Notes: generated by a model from the sequence alone, not told the origin. Positions 26,524 to 35,070 are shown, counted from the first letter of the stretch. The stretch: 64,000 bases of DNA from Opitutia bacterium (GCA_016187945.1 JACPIT010000001.1:434001-498000); one strand, 5' to 3'. Numbers and translations are program-made.

Positions 26524-28230
26524 ATGTCATCGCTGTTTCCCCGGCTCCTCGCGGGCCTCGCCCCTCTCGCTCTGCTCTCCTTCGCGGCCGCTCCGGATTT
26601 CGGGCCGAACGTCCTGATCTTTTCTCCCGGCGAACACGACGTGCAGGCTCGCATCGACGCCGTTTTCGCGCAGCAGGAGCGCAGCGAGTTCGGCGCCGGG
26701 CGCTACGCCCTGCTCTTCCGCCCCGGCGATTACGCGGCCGACGTGCAGGTCGGCTACTACATGCATGTCGCCGGCCTCGGCCGCTCGCCCGACGACGTGC
26801 GCATCACCGGGGCCGTGCGCTGCACGGCGAAATGGACGGGAGATCACAACGCCACGATCAACTTCTGGCGCACCGCGGAAAATCTCAGCGTCACGCCCAC
26901 CGTCGACGGAGGCGCCAACGTCTGGGCCGTTTCGCAAGGCACCTCGCTCCGTCGCGTGCATGTGCGCGGCGACCTGCACCTCTGGGATGGCGGCTGGGCG
27001 AGCGGCGGTTTCATGGCCGATTGCCGCATCGACGGCCGCGTCGATTCCGGCACGCAACAGCAATGGCTTTCGCGCAACGACAGTTGGGGCCAGTGGGTGG
27101 GCAGCAGTTGGAACATGGTCTTCGTCGGCGTGGATCGTCCACCCGCAGGACGCTGGCCCGATCCCGCCTACACGGTCGTCGAGCACACGCCGATCAGCCG
27201 CGAGAAGCCTTACCTGTTCACCGACGCAAATGGCGCGTTTTTCGTCTTCGTGCCGGATTTCTCTCCGCCCGACACGCGTGGCATCACGTGGAGCGCGGCG
27301 CCGACACCCGGCCGCGCCGTGTCGATCGACGAGTTTCATATCGCCCGCCCCGAAACCGACACGGCCGCGACCCTCAACGCCGCGCTCGCCGCCGGCAAAC
27401 ACCTGCTCTTCACGCCGGGCAGCTATCGCCTCGACGCGCCGCTCGAGGTCACGCGTGCCGAGACAATAGTCTTCGGCCTCGGTTTTCCGACGTTGATCTC
27501 CGCCGCTGGTCAACCCGTGCTGCGCATCGCCGACGTCGAGGGCGTCGTCGCGTGCGGCTTGCTTCTCGAAGCGAGCGAGCGCGAAGCGCCCGTGTTGTTG
27601 CAGGTCGGCTCCCCCGGCGGCGCCGCGACGCCCGAGACCCGCCCGACCGTGCTGCACGACCTCTTCGCGCGCGCCGGCTCCACCGTCGCGGGGCGCACGC
27701 GCTGCTTCGTCGAAGTGAACAGCTCCGGCACGATCCTCGACAACCTCTGGCTCTGGCGCGCCGACCACGGGCCCGGCGCGGGCTGGGAGAAAAACCGCAC
27801 GGCGCACGGCCTCGTGGTGAACGGCCGCGACGTGACCGCCTACGGCTTGTTCGTCGAGCACACGCAGGACTGCCAGACGCTCTGGAACGCCGACGGCGGC
27901 CGGGTTTACCTCTACCAATCGGAGTTGCCCTACGATCCGCCGAACCAGGCCGCGTGGATGAACGGCGCCGCGCGAGGCTTCGCGTCCTACAAAGTCGCCG
28001 ATCGCGTGCGCACGCACGAAGCGTGGGGCGTGGGCGTCTATGCCGTGTTTCACCACACGCCCGTGATCCTCGACAACGCCGTCGAAGCGCCGGCGGCGCC
28101 CGGAGTAAAATTTCACCACCTCGTGACGCTCCGCCTGAACCGCCAGCGCGGCAGCGGCATCGCGCACATCATCAACGGCGTCGGCGCGCCCGTCATCGAC
28201 GAGCGGATGGCACGAGTGGACGAGCATTGA
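26524..28230 (+). CDS. Secreted parallel beta-helix protein (pectate lyase / glucanase-like fold)
   Basis: A 568-residue secreted protein. The signal peptide (MSSLFPRLLAGLAPLALLSF, cleavage after AAA) is clear. The body shows repeated short strands and turns typical of right-handed beta-helix proteins: LLFRPGDYAADVQVGYYMHV, VRITGAVRC, then a second helix block beginning HLLFTPGSYRLDAPLEV and a coil with TAYGLFVEHTQDCQTLWNA. The segment ADVQVGYYMHVAGLG is shared with adhesin-like or polysaccharide-lyase-like beta-helix proteins. No catalytic residues can be assigned, so it may bind or degrade a polysaccharide. The ATG at 26524 is chosen because it starts the signal peptide. Confidence 0.72.
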   Translation: MSSLFPRLLAGLAPLALLSFAAAPDFGPNVLIFSPGEHDVQARIDAVFAQQERSEFGAGRYALLFRPGDYAADVQVGYYMHVAGLGRSPDDVRITGAVRCTAKWTGDHNATINFWRTAENLSVTPTVDGGANVWAVSQGTSLRRVHVRGDLHLWDGGWASGGFMADCRIDGRVDSGTQQQWLSRNDSWGQWVGSSWNMVFVGVDRPPAGRWPDPAYTVVEHTPISREKPYLFTDANGAFFVFVPDFSPPDTRGITWSAAPTPGRAVSIDEFHIARPETDTAATLNAALAAGKHLLFTPGSYRLDAPLEVTRAETIVFGLGFPTLISAAGQPVLRIADVEGVVACGLLLEASEREAPVLLQVGSPGGAATPETRPTVLHDLFARAGSTVAGRTRCFVEVNSSGTILDNLWLWRADHGPGAGWEKNRTAHGLVVNGRDVTAYGLFVEHTQDCQTLWNADGGRVYLYQSELPYDPPNQAAWMNGAARGFASYKVADRVRTHEAWGVGVYAVFHHTPVILDNAVEAPAAPGVKFHHLVTLRLNRQRGSGIAHIINGVGAPVIDERMARVDEH

Positions 28231-28329
28231 GCGGCAGGGGCGGCATGACGCGTCGAGCGCGAGATAAAGCCTTGCGCTCGCGCCGGACCGCTCGGCAATT
28301 TCGTCGGTTTAACTGAACCCAATCACGCC

Positions 28330-28653
28330 ATGACGAAGCCCACCTGCCCTGCTTGCACTCTCGAAGACGTCCTCAGCCATCCCGACAAATGGGAATGCGC
28401 CACCTGCGGTCACGAATGGCCGAAGGAAGAGGCCCCGGAGGCCGCGCGGGTCGTCAAGGACGCGCACGGCAACGTGCTGGCGGACGGCGACGCGATCACG
28501 ACGATCAAGGATCTGAAGCTCGGCGGCTCGCAAGTGCTGAAGGCCGGCTCGAAAGCGAAGAGCATCCGCCTCGTCGACGGCGACCACGAGATCGACTGCA
28601 AGATCGACGGCGTCGCTCTCGCGCTGAAGGCGTGCTTCGTCAAGAAGGCCTGA
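28330..28653 (+). CDS. PhnA/YjdM-type zinc-ribbon protein
   Basis: A 107-residue protein of the YjdM (PhnA) family. An N-terminal zinc ribbon has C6, C9, C23 and C26 (TCPAC and CATCG), followed by the conserved beta-barrel region DAHGNVLADGDAITTIKDLK and a C-terminal part with GDHEIDCKIDG. Length is normal. Despite the historical name, the family has no proven role in phosphonate use. No phn gene is nearby, so a phosphonate function should not be assumed. Confidence 0.92.
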   Translation: MTKPTCPACTLEDVLSHPDKWECATCGHEWPKEEAPEAARVVKDAHGNVLADGDAITTIKDLKLGGSQVLKAGSKAKSIRLVDGDHEIDCKIDGVALALKACFVKKA

Positions 28654-28978
28654 ACCGCCCGCGAAGCACGCGAATACGCGCGAATCGCTCCGCCCGATCT
28701 CGCGGCGAAATGCGCCGATCCACCCCGCACTCCGCCGGGTGGATTTTCATTTTATGCCCCGCGTCGATTCACGAAATCCGCGGGACGGCTGAGTCGACTC
28801 AGGCAGAGGATCTCCGGCGAATTGCGCGAATGGTCGCGAATCCAGGGAGAGAAATTTCCCCTCCTCCGCCGCATCGAAGGCACCGATCGGCGCCACCAGA
28901 GATCGACGCCTGCCATTCGCGTGGATTCGCGAAATTCGCGGGCAACTGCACGAGTTCGGCCGCGCCTCGCGGGCGGTA
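28654..28978. repeat. Intergenic region with long dispersed repeat (family C, copy 1)
   Basis: A gene-free stretch. From about 28811 to 28955 it holds GCGAATTGCGCGAATGGTCG at the left and an inverted partner with GATTCGCGAAATTCGCGGGC at the right. A diverged copy, with the same ends and inner sequence order, is at about 59535-59680. Shorter related pieces lie at 28657-28695. No coding potential is seen. Confidence 0.7.
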
Positions 28979-29275
28979 TCAGCTCTCGTCCGCCACCGGC
29001 ACGCGCCGCGCCGGCACGGGAGTCAGTTCGATGTAAACGTGCGCCGCGCCCGCGGCAGCGACCGCGTCGATGCTCGACGCGACTTCGGCCAGCGTGCGCG
29101 GCTCGGCCTGCGTCTCGCTCGGACCGATCTTGCAGGTGAAATCCCACCCGCGAAAACCCTCGGCCGGAGGCCGCTGGCGTGCGCGACGCAGAAATTTGTT
29201 CACCTCGTGGCGGATCTTGTCGCGCACGCGGGCGTCGTCGCGGCCCTCTTGCTGGAGCGGGAAAGTCTTCTTCAT
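28979..29275 (-). CDS. DUF6172-like conserved small protein
   Basis: A 98-residue soluble protein starting MKKTFPLQQEGRDDARVRDK. The pattern of a short leader, the helix with IRHEVNKFLRRARQR and the core GFRGWDFTCKIG is that of the DUF6172 family. No catalytic motif is known. The ATG at 29275 is the family start; the frame extends 11 codons further upstream without support. Divergent from the ArsC-like gene by about 125 bp. Function is unknown. Confidence 0.75.
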   Translation of the reverse strand: MKKTFPLQQEGRDDARVRDKIRHEVNKFLRRARQRPPAEGFRGWDFTCKIGPSETQAEPRTLAEVASSIDAVAAAGAAHVYIELTPVPARRVPVADES

Positions 29276-29400
29276 CCCGCCCAGCGTTGCGGCAGCCCGC
29301 GGCAACACAACGCGAATCCCGCCTCAAGCGGCGCGACGAATCGGGAGCGGCGATATAATATCGCCGTTCCGGAAAGAATCGGAAGATTCGCCATCGCCCA

Positions 29401-29985
29401 ATGTCCGCGCCCCTCACCGTCTACGCCTACGCGAAATGTTCCACCTGTCGCGACGCCGCCCAATGGCTGCGCGCGCACCGCGTCGAGTTCGTCGAACGGC
29501 CGATCTACGAGCAAGCGCCGGCCGTCGCCGAACTGCGCCGCATGCTGGCGTTCCAAGGCGGCAACTTGCGCCGGCTCTTCAACACCTCCGGCATCCAATA
29601 CCGCGAGCGCGGTCTCGCCGCAAAGCTGCCGGCAATGGCCGAGTCCGATGCGCTCGCCTTGCTCGCGTCTGACGGGCGGCTGGTGAAACGCCCTTTCCTG
29701 CTCGGCGAACGCGTCGGCCTGCTCGGCTTCGACGCCGAGGCGTGGACGGCGGCGCTGACGAAAGTAAAGATCCCCGGAGCAAGCTCCGGGGCATTTGAAA
29801 AGACCTCTGCAAACCCGTTCGAGCCCCATGCAATCCACACTCAATCCCGTTCTGCCGACCAAGCCGAAGCAAGCTTCAGGGTATCGGACCCACAGCGAAT
29901 GATCCCGTTCTGCCGACCAAGCCGAAGCAAGCTTCAGGGTATCGGACCCACAGCGAATGAAATGAGTCGCCGCGGCGCGACATAG
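29401..29985 (+). CDS. ArsC/Spx-family (arsenate reductase-like) protein with repeat-encoded tail
   Basis: The first 120 residues or so are a complete ArsC/YffB-like thioredoxin fold protein. It has CSTC at 13-16 (YAYAKCSTCRDA), the helix AELRRMLAF and the conserved RPFLLGERVGLLGFDAEAW near the end. Family members are about 115-120 residues. Here the frame continues for about 70 more residues through a hairpin and a 58-bp tandem duplication, so the tail has no family counterpart. Because 58 is not a multiple of three, the two repeat copies are read in different frames, which argues that the tail is accidental. The enzyme may reduce a thiol substrate; arsenate is not proven, and no ars genes are nearby. 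Confidence 0.82.
   Translation: MSAPLTVYAYAKCSTCRDAAQWLRAHRVEFVERPIYEQAPAVAELRRMLAFQGGNLRRLFNTSGIQYRERGLAAKLPAMAESDALALLASDGRLVKRPFLLGERVGLLGFDAEAWTAALTKVKIPGASSGAFEKTSANPFEPHAIHTQSRSADQAEASFRVSDPQRMIPFCRPSRSKLQGIGPTANEMSRRGAT
29772..29791 (+). repeat. Perfect GC-rich hairpin
   Basis: CCCCGGAGC, loop AA, GCTCCGGGG. It lies in frame at the point where the ArsC-like family similarity ends. Without the tail it would be a natural transcription-end hairpin. Confidence 0.7.
29844..29959. repeat. 58-bp exact tandem duplication
   Basis: 29844-29901 and 29902-29959 are identical. Each copy contains AAGCCGAAGCAAGCTTCAGG and CGGACCCACAGCGAATG, itself a small inverted repeat about AAGCTT. Confidence 0.92.
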
Positions 29986-30076
29986 GGCCGGTTTCCAACC
30001 GGCCCCGTCGGAAGCTCGCTCGCGCATCACGCCCGCAAACGTCCAAGCCACCAGGCCGGTCGGAGACCGGCCCTAC
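29982..30076. repeat. GTAG-type palindromic repeat pair
   Basis: ATAGGGCCGGTTTCCAACCG at the left and a unit ending GAGACCGGCCCTAC at the right, each a perfect hairpin (GGCCGGTT/AACCGGCC and GGCCGGTC/GACCGGCC). Confidence 0.85.
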
Positions 30077-30102
30077 CGCTCGCCACGAACGTCGCGCCGG
30101 GA

Positions 30103-30174
30103 TCAGGAGCCTTCGCCTGCGTCACAACCGGTGACGAGGACGAGCGCAACGAGGATGAAGAGTGTGGCGAGCAT
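30103..30174 (-). CDS. Possible micro-protein, 23 residues, lipobox-like
   Basis: The ATG at 30174 opens MLATLFILVALVLVTGCDAG and three more residues, then TGA. The sequence VLVTGCD resembles a lipobox with Cys17. It lies 75 bp after the esterase stop on the same strand and 26 bp before a repeat pair, the same layout as 8402-8470, whose predicted peptide also starts MLA and is hydrophobic. No strong Shine-Dalgarno sequence is visible. Confidence 0.38.
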   Translation of the reverse strand: MLATLFILVALVLVTGCDAGEGS

Positions 30175-30249
30175 GGCGGTTCAGCCATTCGACGAATCAA
30201 ACCGTCGTCAGCGGACACCGGCCCGCCCCCATTCCACCCGCGACGCTCT

Positions 30250-31035
30250 TCAAGGCCGCGTGTGCGCCTGGAAGAATTTCACGATCGCCTCGGCCCCGCC
30301 GTTCGGGAAACCGTGTCCGACCTCGCGGAGATAGGTCGCCGTCTCCGCGCCCTCACTCGACGGATAGCTCGTGTAACCGCGCGCGTCCGGGTGGCGCGGC
30401 CCGCCGCCATTGATTTCCAGAAGTCGATCGATCATCCGCTCCTGCCAGGTGAATTTCACGAGCGGATCGTCCGGGCTGCCGAGGTGCAGCACCGGTTTCG
30501 GCGTGAGCTTCTCCACGCCGCGCGCGAGCACCGCCGCGGATGGCGCGACCGCCGCGAAAACCGGTCCGCGCTCCGCCCACAGCAGGTAGGTGAACGCGCC
30601 GCCGTTCGAGTGGCCCATCGCATAAACGCGGCGCGCGTCGTAGTGAAACCGCGCTTCGAAATCGGTCAGCATCGCATCCACGAACTTGAGATCGCGGTCG
30701 GCCTGCGCGCCGGCGAACGCCTGCCAGCCGTTCTCGCGCCCGGCCCGGTCGGTCAGCGCACCGGGCGTCGGCAGACCTTGAGGATAGACGACGATCGCTT
30801 CCGGCCAAAGCGGATGGAGCGCGAAACTCCGCGATGCGTGCACGGCGTTGCCGCCGTGGCCGTGAAACGCGAACACCAGCGGCGCGCCGCCGTTCGCGGC
30901 ACCAGCCGGCACGCGCACGAGCGCCTCTCGCTCGACCCCGTCCACCTTCCAGACGAAGCGCTCGAGCGTCGCCGCGGCGAGGTTCCCTGCGGCGAGCAGG
31001 AGCCAACTCAAGAGGAACGCGCGGAGGATGGGCAC
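30250..31035 (-). CDS. Secreted alpha/beta-hydrolase esterase (LpqC / PHB-depolymerase type)
   Basis: A 262-residue secreted hydrolase of the group formed by LpqC, feruloyl esterases and PHB depolymerases. A signal peptide (PILRAFLLSWLLLAAGNLAA) starts at the GTG at 31035. The oxyanion region FAFHGHGGNA, the nucleophile elbow GHSNGG (Ser143) and the C-terminal GHGFPNGGAE with a possible catalytic His are all visible; the acid is probably in GSPDDPLV. Longer starts (a TTG at 31071) are possible. The natural ester cannot be deduced. It lies upstream of the second micro-ORF and is not clearly in an operon. Confidence 0.85.
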   Translation of the reverse strand: MPILRAFLLSWLLLAAGNLAAATLERFVWKVDGVEREALVRVPAGAANGGAPLVFAFHGHGGNAVHASRSFALHPLWPEAIVVYPQGLPTPGALTDRAGRENGWQAFAGAQADRDLKFVDAMLTDFEARFHYDARRVYAMGHSNGGAFTYLLWAERGPVFAAVAPSAAVLARGVEKLTPKPVLHLGSPDDPLVKFTWQERMIDRLLEINGGGPRHPDARGYTSYPSSEGAETATYLREVGHGFPNGGAEAIVKFFQAHTRP

Positions 31036-31102
31036 GACACCGAGACGCCGCGAAGCCCACCCGAGTTTCAAGGACCGGCAGCGGACGCCCCCGGCCCTGG
31101 GC

Positions 31103-32293
31103 TCACTTCTTCAGGTTCGCGCAGAAACGCGTGAGGCGCTCGACGCCCTTGCGGAGGATTTCGTCGGACGTCGCGTAGCTGAGGCGCAGGTAGCCCTCGG
31201 CGCCGAAGGACGAGCCGGGGACCGCGGCGACCTTTTCCTGTTCGAGGAGCTTTGCACAAAATTCGGAGTCCTTGAGGTCGAAGCTCGAGATGTTCGGGAA
31301 AAGGTAGAACGCGCCGCCCGCGAGCAGGCAGGAGATGCCGGGAATCTTGTTCAGTTCGGCGTGCAGGTATTTGCGGCGGCGGTCGAACGCCGACTTCATC
31401 TCGGAAAGCGCCGCCTCGGCCTTCGCCTTTTCCTTCAGCGCGGCAAGCGCGCCGTATTGGGCGAACGTCGTGGCGTTCGACGACATCTGGCTTTGGAGCT
31501 CCGCACAGGCCTTGGCGATCGGCGCGGGCGCGACGAGCGTGCCGAGACGCCAGCCGGTCATCGAGTAGGTCTTGGAGAAACCGGCGACCGTGATCGTGCG
31601 CTTCTCCACTTCGGCGCCGAGCATGGCGAAATTCACGGGCTGGTTGCCGTCGTAGATCAGGTGCTCATACATCTCGTCGGCGAGCACGTAGAGGTTGTGC
31701 TTCACGCAGACGCCGGCGAGCGCCGCGAGTTCGGCGCGCGTGTAGACGGCACCGGTCGGGTTCGAGGGCGAGTTGAGAATGAGGAGCTTCGTCTTCGGCC
31801 CGATCGCGGCTTCGAGCGCGGCCGGCGTGAGTTTGAAGCCGACCTTGTCGTCGCAGAACACGAACTTCGGCGTCGCGCCCGCGAGCTTCACCATCTCGGG
31901 ATAGCTCACCCAGAATGGCGCGGGGATGATCGCCTCGTCGCCCGGGTTGCAGGTCGCGAGGACGGCGAGGTAGCACGAGTATTTGCCGCCGGGAGAAACG
32001 ACGACCTGCGACGGCGCGAGCTTGTAGCCGTATTCCGTCGCATAGCGCTCGGCGATGGCGACGCGCAGCGGCTCGATGCCAGGCGTGGGCGCATACTTGG
32101 TCTTGCCCGCCTTCAGCGCGGCGATGGCTGCCTCCTTGATGAACTCCGGCGTGTCGAAATCCGGCTCGCCGGCGGCGAACGAGCACACGTCCTCGCCCGC
32201 GGCGATCATGGCTTTCGCTTTCGCATCGATCGCGAGCGTCGGCGAAGGCGAGACATTGCGGGCCCAAACGGAGAGCGGGTGCGGTTGGCTCAT
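31103..32293 (-). CDS. Aspartate aminotransferase, class Ib
   Basis: A 396-residue PLP enzyme that interconverts aspartate and oxaloacetate. The ATG at 32293 gives the family N-terminus [20 protein letters not shown]. Substrate and cofactor motifs are normal: [34 protein letters not shown], the PLP-lysine motif [14 protein letters not shown], and the C-terminal arginine region [13 protein letters not shown]. The class I subgroup Ib fits best, but the symbol cannot be fixed to aspC or aatA from sequence alone. Its 3' end lies 67 bp from the esterase start. Confidence 0.92.
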   Translation of the reverse strand: MSQPHPLSVWARNVSPSPTLAIDAKAKAMIAAGEDVCSFAAGEPDFDTPEFIKEAAIAALKAGKTKYAPTPGIEPLRVAIAERYATEYGYKLAPSQVVVSPGGKYSCYLAVLATCNPGDEAIIPAPFWVSYPEMVKLAGATPKFVFCDDKVGFKLTPAALEAAIGPKTKLLILNSPSNPTGAVYTRAELAALAGVCVKHNLYVLADEMYEHLIYDGNQPVNFAMLGAEVEKRTITVAGFSKTYSMTGWRLGTLVAPAPIAKACAELQSQMSSNATTFAQYGALAALKEKAKAEAALSEMKSAFDRRRKYLHAELNKIPGISCLLAGGAFYLFPNISSFDLKDSEFCAKLLEQEKVAAVPGSSFGAEGYLRLSYATSDEILRKGVERLTRFCANLKK

Positions 32294-32446
32294 ATGCGGG
32301 CGCCGACTTTTGGGTGCGCCCATCGGCAACGCAAGTCAGCCGTGCGCCGCGTGTCGGTCATAGACGGCACAGCGACGACGTTTGCGCCCCGGATCAAATC
32401 GGGCCGTCGGGCACGGCTGCGCCAATCGAGGCGCGGCGCGCGCGGC

Positions 32447-32920
32447 TCAGCGCTTCGCTTTTTTCTTCGCGGCCGGCTTGGGGGCGGGGCGCGGGGCCTT
32501 GCGCGCCTTCGGCTTCGACGGCGGTTTCTTGCGCGCGCGTTTGGCGAGCGGTCCCGGTGCGGCGGCGGCAGATTCGTCCGGCGCGATCGACGTCGGCATT
32601 TCCATTTCGAGCTGATCCATCGAACTCGATTCGAGATAAGGCAGGAACGCCTCCACGGCCGAGCGGACGAGTTGGCCGACGCTCGTGTGCTTTTCGCGCG
32701 CGACGCGCTGAAGATCGCTGCGGATATCGGCGGGCAGACGCACCGAAATCATCACCTGCGACGGGCGCACCACGACGACGTTTTCGAGGTTATACCGTTC
32801 GAGCGCCGTGCGGATTATCTCGCTCACCGACCTCGCCTTGCCCTCGCGCACGGGTTCGCTGAGGCGGTCGAGAAATTCGACTTCGAGCTGGATCGCGAAT
32901 GGGTGATTATCGTCGGCCAC
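32447..32920 (-). CDS. Ribbon-helix-helix-like protein with histone-like basic tail
   Basis: A 157-residue protein starting at the GTG at 32920 (ADDNHPFAIQLEVEFLDRL). The first part has two copies of a ribbon-helix-helix-like pattern (ARSVSEIIRTALERYNL and MISVRLPADIRSDLQRVARE, the latter with HTSVGQLVRSAVEAFLPYL). The C-terminus is an Ala/Pro/Lys/Arg-rich disordered tail ending KPAAKKKAKR, like H1-type tails. A DNA-binding role is likely. The gene starts 17 bp after the LolA-like gene ends, so the two may be co-transcribed. Confidence 0.72.
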   Translation of the reverse strand: MADDNHPFAIQLEVEFLDRLSEPVREGKARSVSEIIRTALERYNLENVVVVRPSQVMISVRLPADIRSDLQRVAREKHTSVGQLVRSAVEAFLPYLESSSMDQLEMEMPTSIAPDESAAAAPGPLAKRARKKPPSKPKARKAPRPAPKPAAKKKAKR

Positions 32921-32937
32921 GGCAAAAAGCTGCGGAC

Positions 32938-33849
32938 TCAGAGCCGCTCGATCTTTTCCGCCGGCACGGCCGGCGCCGGGCGCGACAGATTGTCGGGCGC
33001 GAACGCCTCGGCGGGCAGCGCCAGATCGAGGGCGGCGGCCGTCACCGCGAAACGCGTCTTCGCGCGCGTCTGGTGATTGCGCAGGTCGATCGATTTCACG
33101 AGCCACTGCTCGCCGATTTTCTTCAGGTCGAGCACGGTGACGGTCTTGAGCGGCTTGCCGCCGGCATCGAGCCACTCCGCCTGCGTCAACGCGCTGAATT
33201 GCGTATCGAGAAACACGCGGACCGCCGCCGGGGCGGTTTCGCTCGCCGTCGCGGTGACGAACGATTCCGGCGGATAAAGCAGGAACGCGTGCGCCGGCCG
33301 GCCGCGAACGTTCGCGACGCCTTCGTAGACGAAATCCGTCCAGCGCAGGAACGGCATCTGCAGGTCGAAGAGCGTGAGGTCGGTGCCTTGCACGGCCTGG
33401 AGCCAGTCCTCCGTGCGCAGCGCGTGCGGCGTCACGCCGTGCTCGCCGGCGTTCCACGTCCACGCCGCCGGGCTCGCGCCGCCGTGCAACAAATAGAGTC
33501 GCCGCTGACTGCCGCCGGCGTTCGCGGGATCGTCGACCGCCAGTCGCGTGAGCGGGCCGTCGGCGCCCTGCGTGCCGAACATTTCGCCGTTGAGGACGCG
33601 CTCATCGCCTTTGCGCGGCATGACGCGCAGCTCGAACTTCAGCCAATACGCGCCGTGAATGCCGACGTTGCGAAAGGTCGCGAGCACCTGCGCGCCCGCG
33701 CTTTGGTCGGGTTTGCCGCCGAGGAATTTCGGCGCCGGCCGGGCGGCGGCTGCCGCGGACGGCAGCGCGATCGCGGTCAGTGCGAGCGCCGCAAAAAACA
33801 AAACCCGGCGAACCGGGTTTCGAGTGAACTCAGGGTTTCTTGGGCTCAC
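32938..33849 (-). CDS. Outer-membrane lipoprotein-sorting (LolA-like) protein
   Basis: A 303-residue secreted protein with a hydrophobic leader (VLFFAALALTAIALPSAA). The mature part has the beta-rich layout of the LolA-like sorting proteins of unknown specific cargo: repeated strands such as YWLKFELRVMPRKGD, LLYPPESFV, and RVFLDTQFSALTQAEWLDA near the middle, with KTVTVLDLKKIGEQWLVKSI close to the end. The likely start is the GTG at 33849, inside the end of secG, but the leader region also overlaps the secG terminator, so the true start could be later (TTG). Function in lipoprotein or outer-membrane handling is inferred. Confidence 0.7.
   Translation of the reverse strand: MSPRNPEFTRNPVRRVLFFAALALTAIALPSAAAAARPAPKFLGGKPDQSAGAQVLATFRNVGIHGAYWLKFELRVMPRKGDERVLNGEMFGTQGADGPLTRLAVDDPANAGGSQRRLYLLHGGASPAAWTWNAGEHGVTPHALRTEDWLQAVQGTDLTLFDLQMPFLRWTDFVYEGVANVRGRPAHAFLLYPPESFVTATASETAPAAVRVFLDTQFSALTQAEWLDAGGKPLKTVTVLDLKKIGEQWLVKSIDLRNHQTRAKTRFAVTAAALDLALPAEAFAPDNLSRPAPAVPAEKIERL
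33793..33820 (-). terminator. secG terminator overlapping the next reading frame
   Basis: Minus strand: AAACCCGG, TTCG loop, CCGGGTTT, then TGTTTTTT. It ends secG 10 bases after its stop codon and lies inside the 5' end of the LolA-like gene. Confidence 0.8.
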
Positions 33850-34177
33850 CTTGCGCCGGGGCCGGAGTGCTCGGGGCGGGATTGGTGGCGGGCGCGGTGA
33901 CGGTCGGCAGCTTGCTGTCGACCGCGGTCTGATGCTTCGACTGGTAGATGTGAGCCAGATAAAGGCCGAAGCTGAGGATGAAAAAGAGAATCGCGGCGAA
34001 GATCGTCGCCTTGGTCAGCACGTTGCCCGTCTCGGCGCCGAAGGTCGACTCGGCCACGCCGCCGCCCATCGCGGCCACGCCGCCGTCGGACTTGGCCTTT
34101 TGCATGAGGACGACCAGCACCAGAAACAGCGACACGAGGATCAGCACCACCGTGAAAAGATTGATGAGCAAGTTCAT
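33830..34177 (-). CDS. secG: Preprotein translocase subunit SecG
   Basis: A 115-residue membrane protein starting at the ATG at 34177. It has the two-helix SecG topology: LINLFTVVLILVSLFLVLVV then MQKAKSDGGVAAMGGG, a second helix TKATIFAAILFFILSFGLYL, and a Pro/Ala/Lys-rich C-terminal tail (APAPAQGEPKKP). SecG assists SecYE and SecA in export through the inner membrane. The glycine-rich linker after the first helix is family-typical. The end of the gene overlaps the start of the LolA-like gene by 20 bp, and a terminator lies just beyond the stop. Confidence 0.92.
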   Translation of the reverse strand: MNLLINLFTVVLILVSLFLVLVVLMQKAKSDGGVAAMGGGVAESTFGAETGNVLTKATIFAAILFFILSFGLYLAHIYQSKHQTAVDSKLPTVTAPATNPAPSTPAPAQGEPKKP

Positions 34178-34300
34178 GAAAGGGGCGAACGAACGGATTC
34201 CGACCTGCTTTGTCAACCAAAGTTCTGGCACCCGCGCCACTCTGGAATAGAAGGTGGGAACCACTCCCGCCGGCCTGCCGTCAAACTCCTCCCCGCTCCC

Positions 34301-34876
34301 ATGAAAGCCACCCTGCTTCCGCTTCGCGGCCTGGTCGCCGCCGCCACCTTGATCGCCGGAGTCGTCACCGCCGCCGCCAGCTCCCAAGCCGCGGCGCCGG
34401 ACGCGAAAGGCATGAAAATCGCCGACCTGCAATTGCAGATCAACGTGCCGCCCACGTGGCGTCCGTTCCTCGACGACGACATCGCCGAATCGCTCGCCGG
34501 TATCCTCACCGACACGTTCAAGCGCCGTGGCTACACGGGCATCGTGGACTACATCGAGGAAGGCCGCCGCGCGCCCAACCCCGATCTGCCGCTCCTCACG
34601 CTGAACCTCATCCAGTGGCGCATCGACCGCATCGGCAACGCCGAGTGCACCCTCAACGCCGAACTCGCGGTGCCGGGAAACGCAAAGCGCGAGCTCGGCA
34701 TCGTCACGCAAACGCGGCTCACGTGGATTCAGGAGCGCGGCCGCTACGGTTTTCGGCGCTTCGAAATCGCCGACGCGCTCGAAGACGCCGCGACCGAGGC
34801 GATGCGCGAGCTGTTCAAGCGCGTCGCCGACACGGGTCTGCTCCGGGGCTTTCCGGCGCCGAAGGCGAAGAAGTAG
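34301..34876 (+). CDS. Hypothetical secreted protein
   Basis: A 191-residue secreted protein from the ATG at 34301. The signal peptide is clear (MKATLLPLRGLVAAATLIAG, with cleavage likely near AAASSQAAAP). The mature part begins MKIADLQLQINVPPTWRPFL and contains alternating strands such as LLTLNLIQWRIDRIG and ECTLNAELAVPGNAK, suggesting a small beta-rich or mixed domain. It is not matched to a family I know. Its stop codon TAG overlaps the GTAG of the following repeat. It is divergent from secG by about 120 bp. Function is unknown. Confidence 0.72.
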   Translation: MKATLLPLRGLVAAATLIAGVVTAAASSQAAAPDAKGMKIADLQLQINVPPTWRPFLDDDIAESLAGILTDTFKRRGYTGIVDYIEEGRRAPNPDLPLLTLNLIQWRIDRIGNAECTLNAELAVPGNAKRELGIVTQTRLTWIQERGRYGFRRFEIADALEDAATEAMRELFKRVADTGLLRGFPAPKAKK

Positions 34877-34933
34877 CACGGCGCTTCAGCCCGTGCCGGA
34901 GCGCCTTCAGCGCGAGCTAAAGCTCCGCGCTAC
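34873..34933. repeat. GTAG-type repeat pair carrying a stop codon
   Basis: GTAGCACGGCGCTTCAGCCC at the left and a unit ending CTCCGCGCTAC at the right. The stop codon of the upstream gene is the TAG within the left GTAG. Confidence 0.7.
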
Positions 34934-34956
34934 CCCAAGCCCGCGCCGCGTGCATT

Positions 34957-35034
34957 GCAGGAACGGCTTTACGCCGCGATCGGTTCGATGCCGACGCCGC
35001 GCTCGAACGTATCGCGGCGTAAAGCCGCTCCTAC
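34957..35034. repeat. Palindromic repeat pair (family A)
   Basis: CGGCTTTACGCCGCGAT at the left and ATCGCGGCGTAAAGCCGCTC followed by CTAC at the right: the same family as 5109-5182. It lies between convergent genes. Confidence 0.85.
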
Positions 35035-35070
35035 AAAAACCAACCGGCCGGCGCGACCGGTAGCCGTCGG

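Noticed and set aside
29401-29985. Naming the ArsC-like gene as arsenate reductase arsC
   Set aside because: The CxxC at 13-16 and the family fold fit a wider Spx/ArsC/YffB group. No ars operon is nearby, so arsenate activity is not supported.
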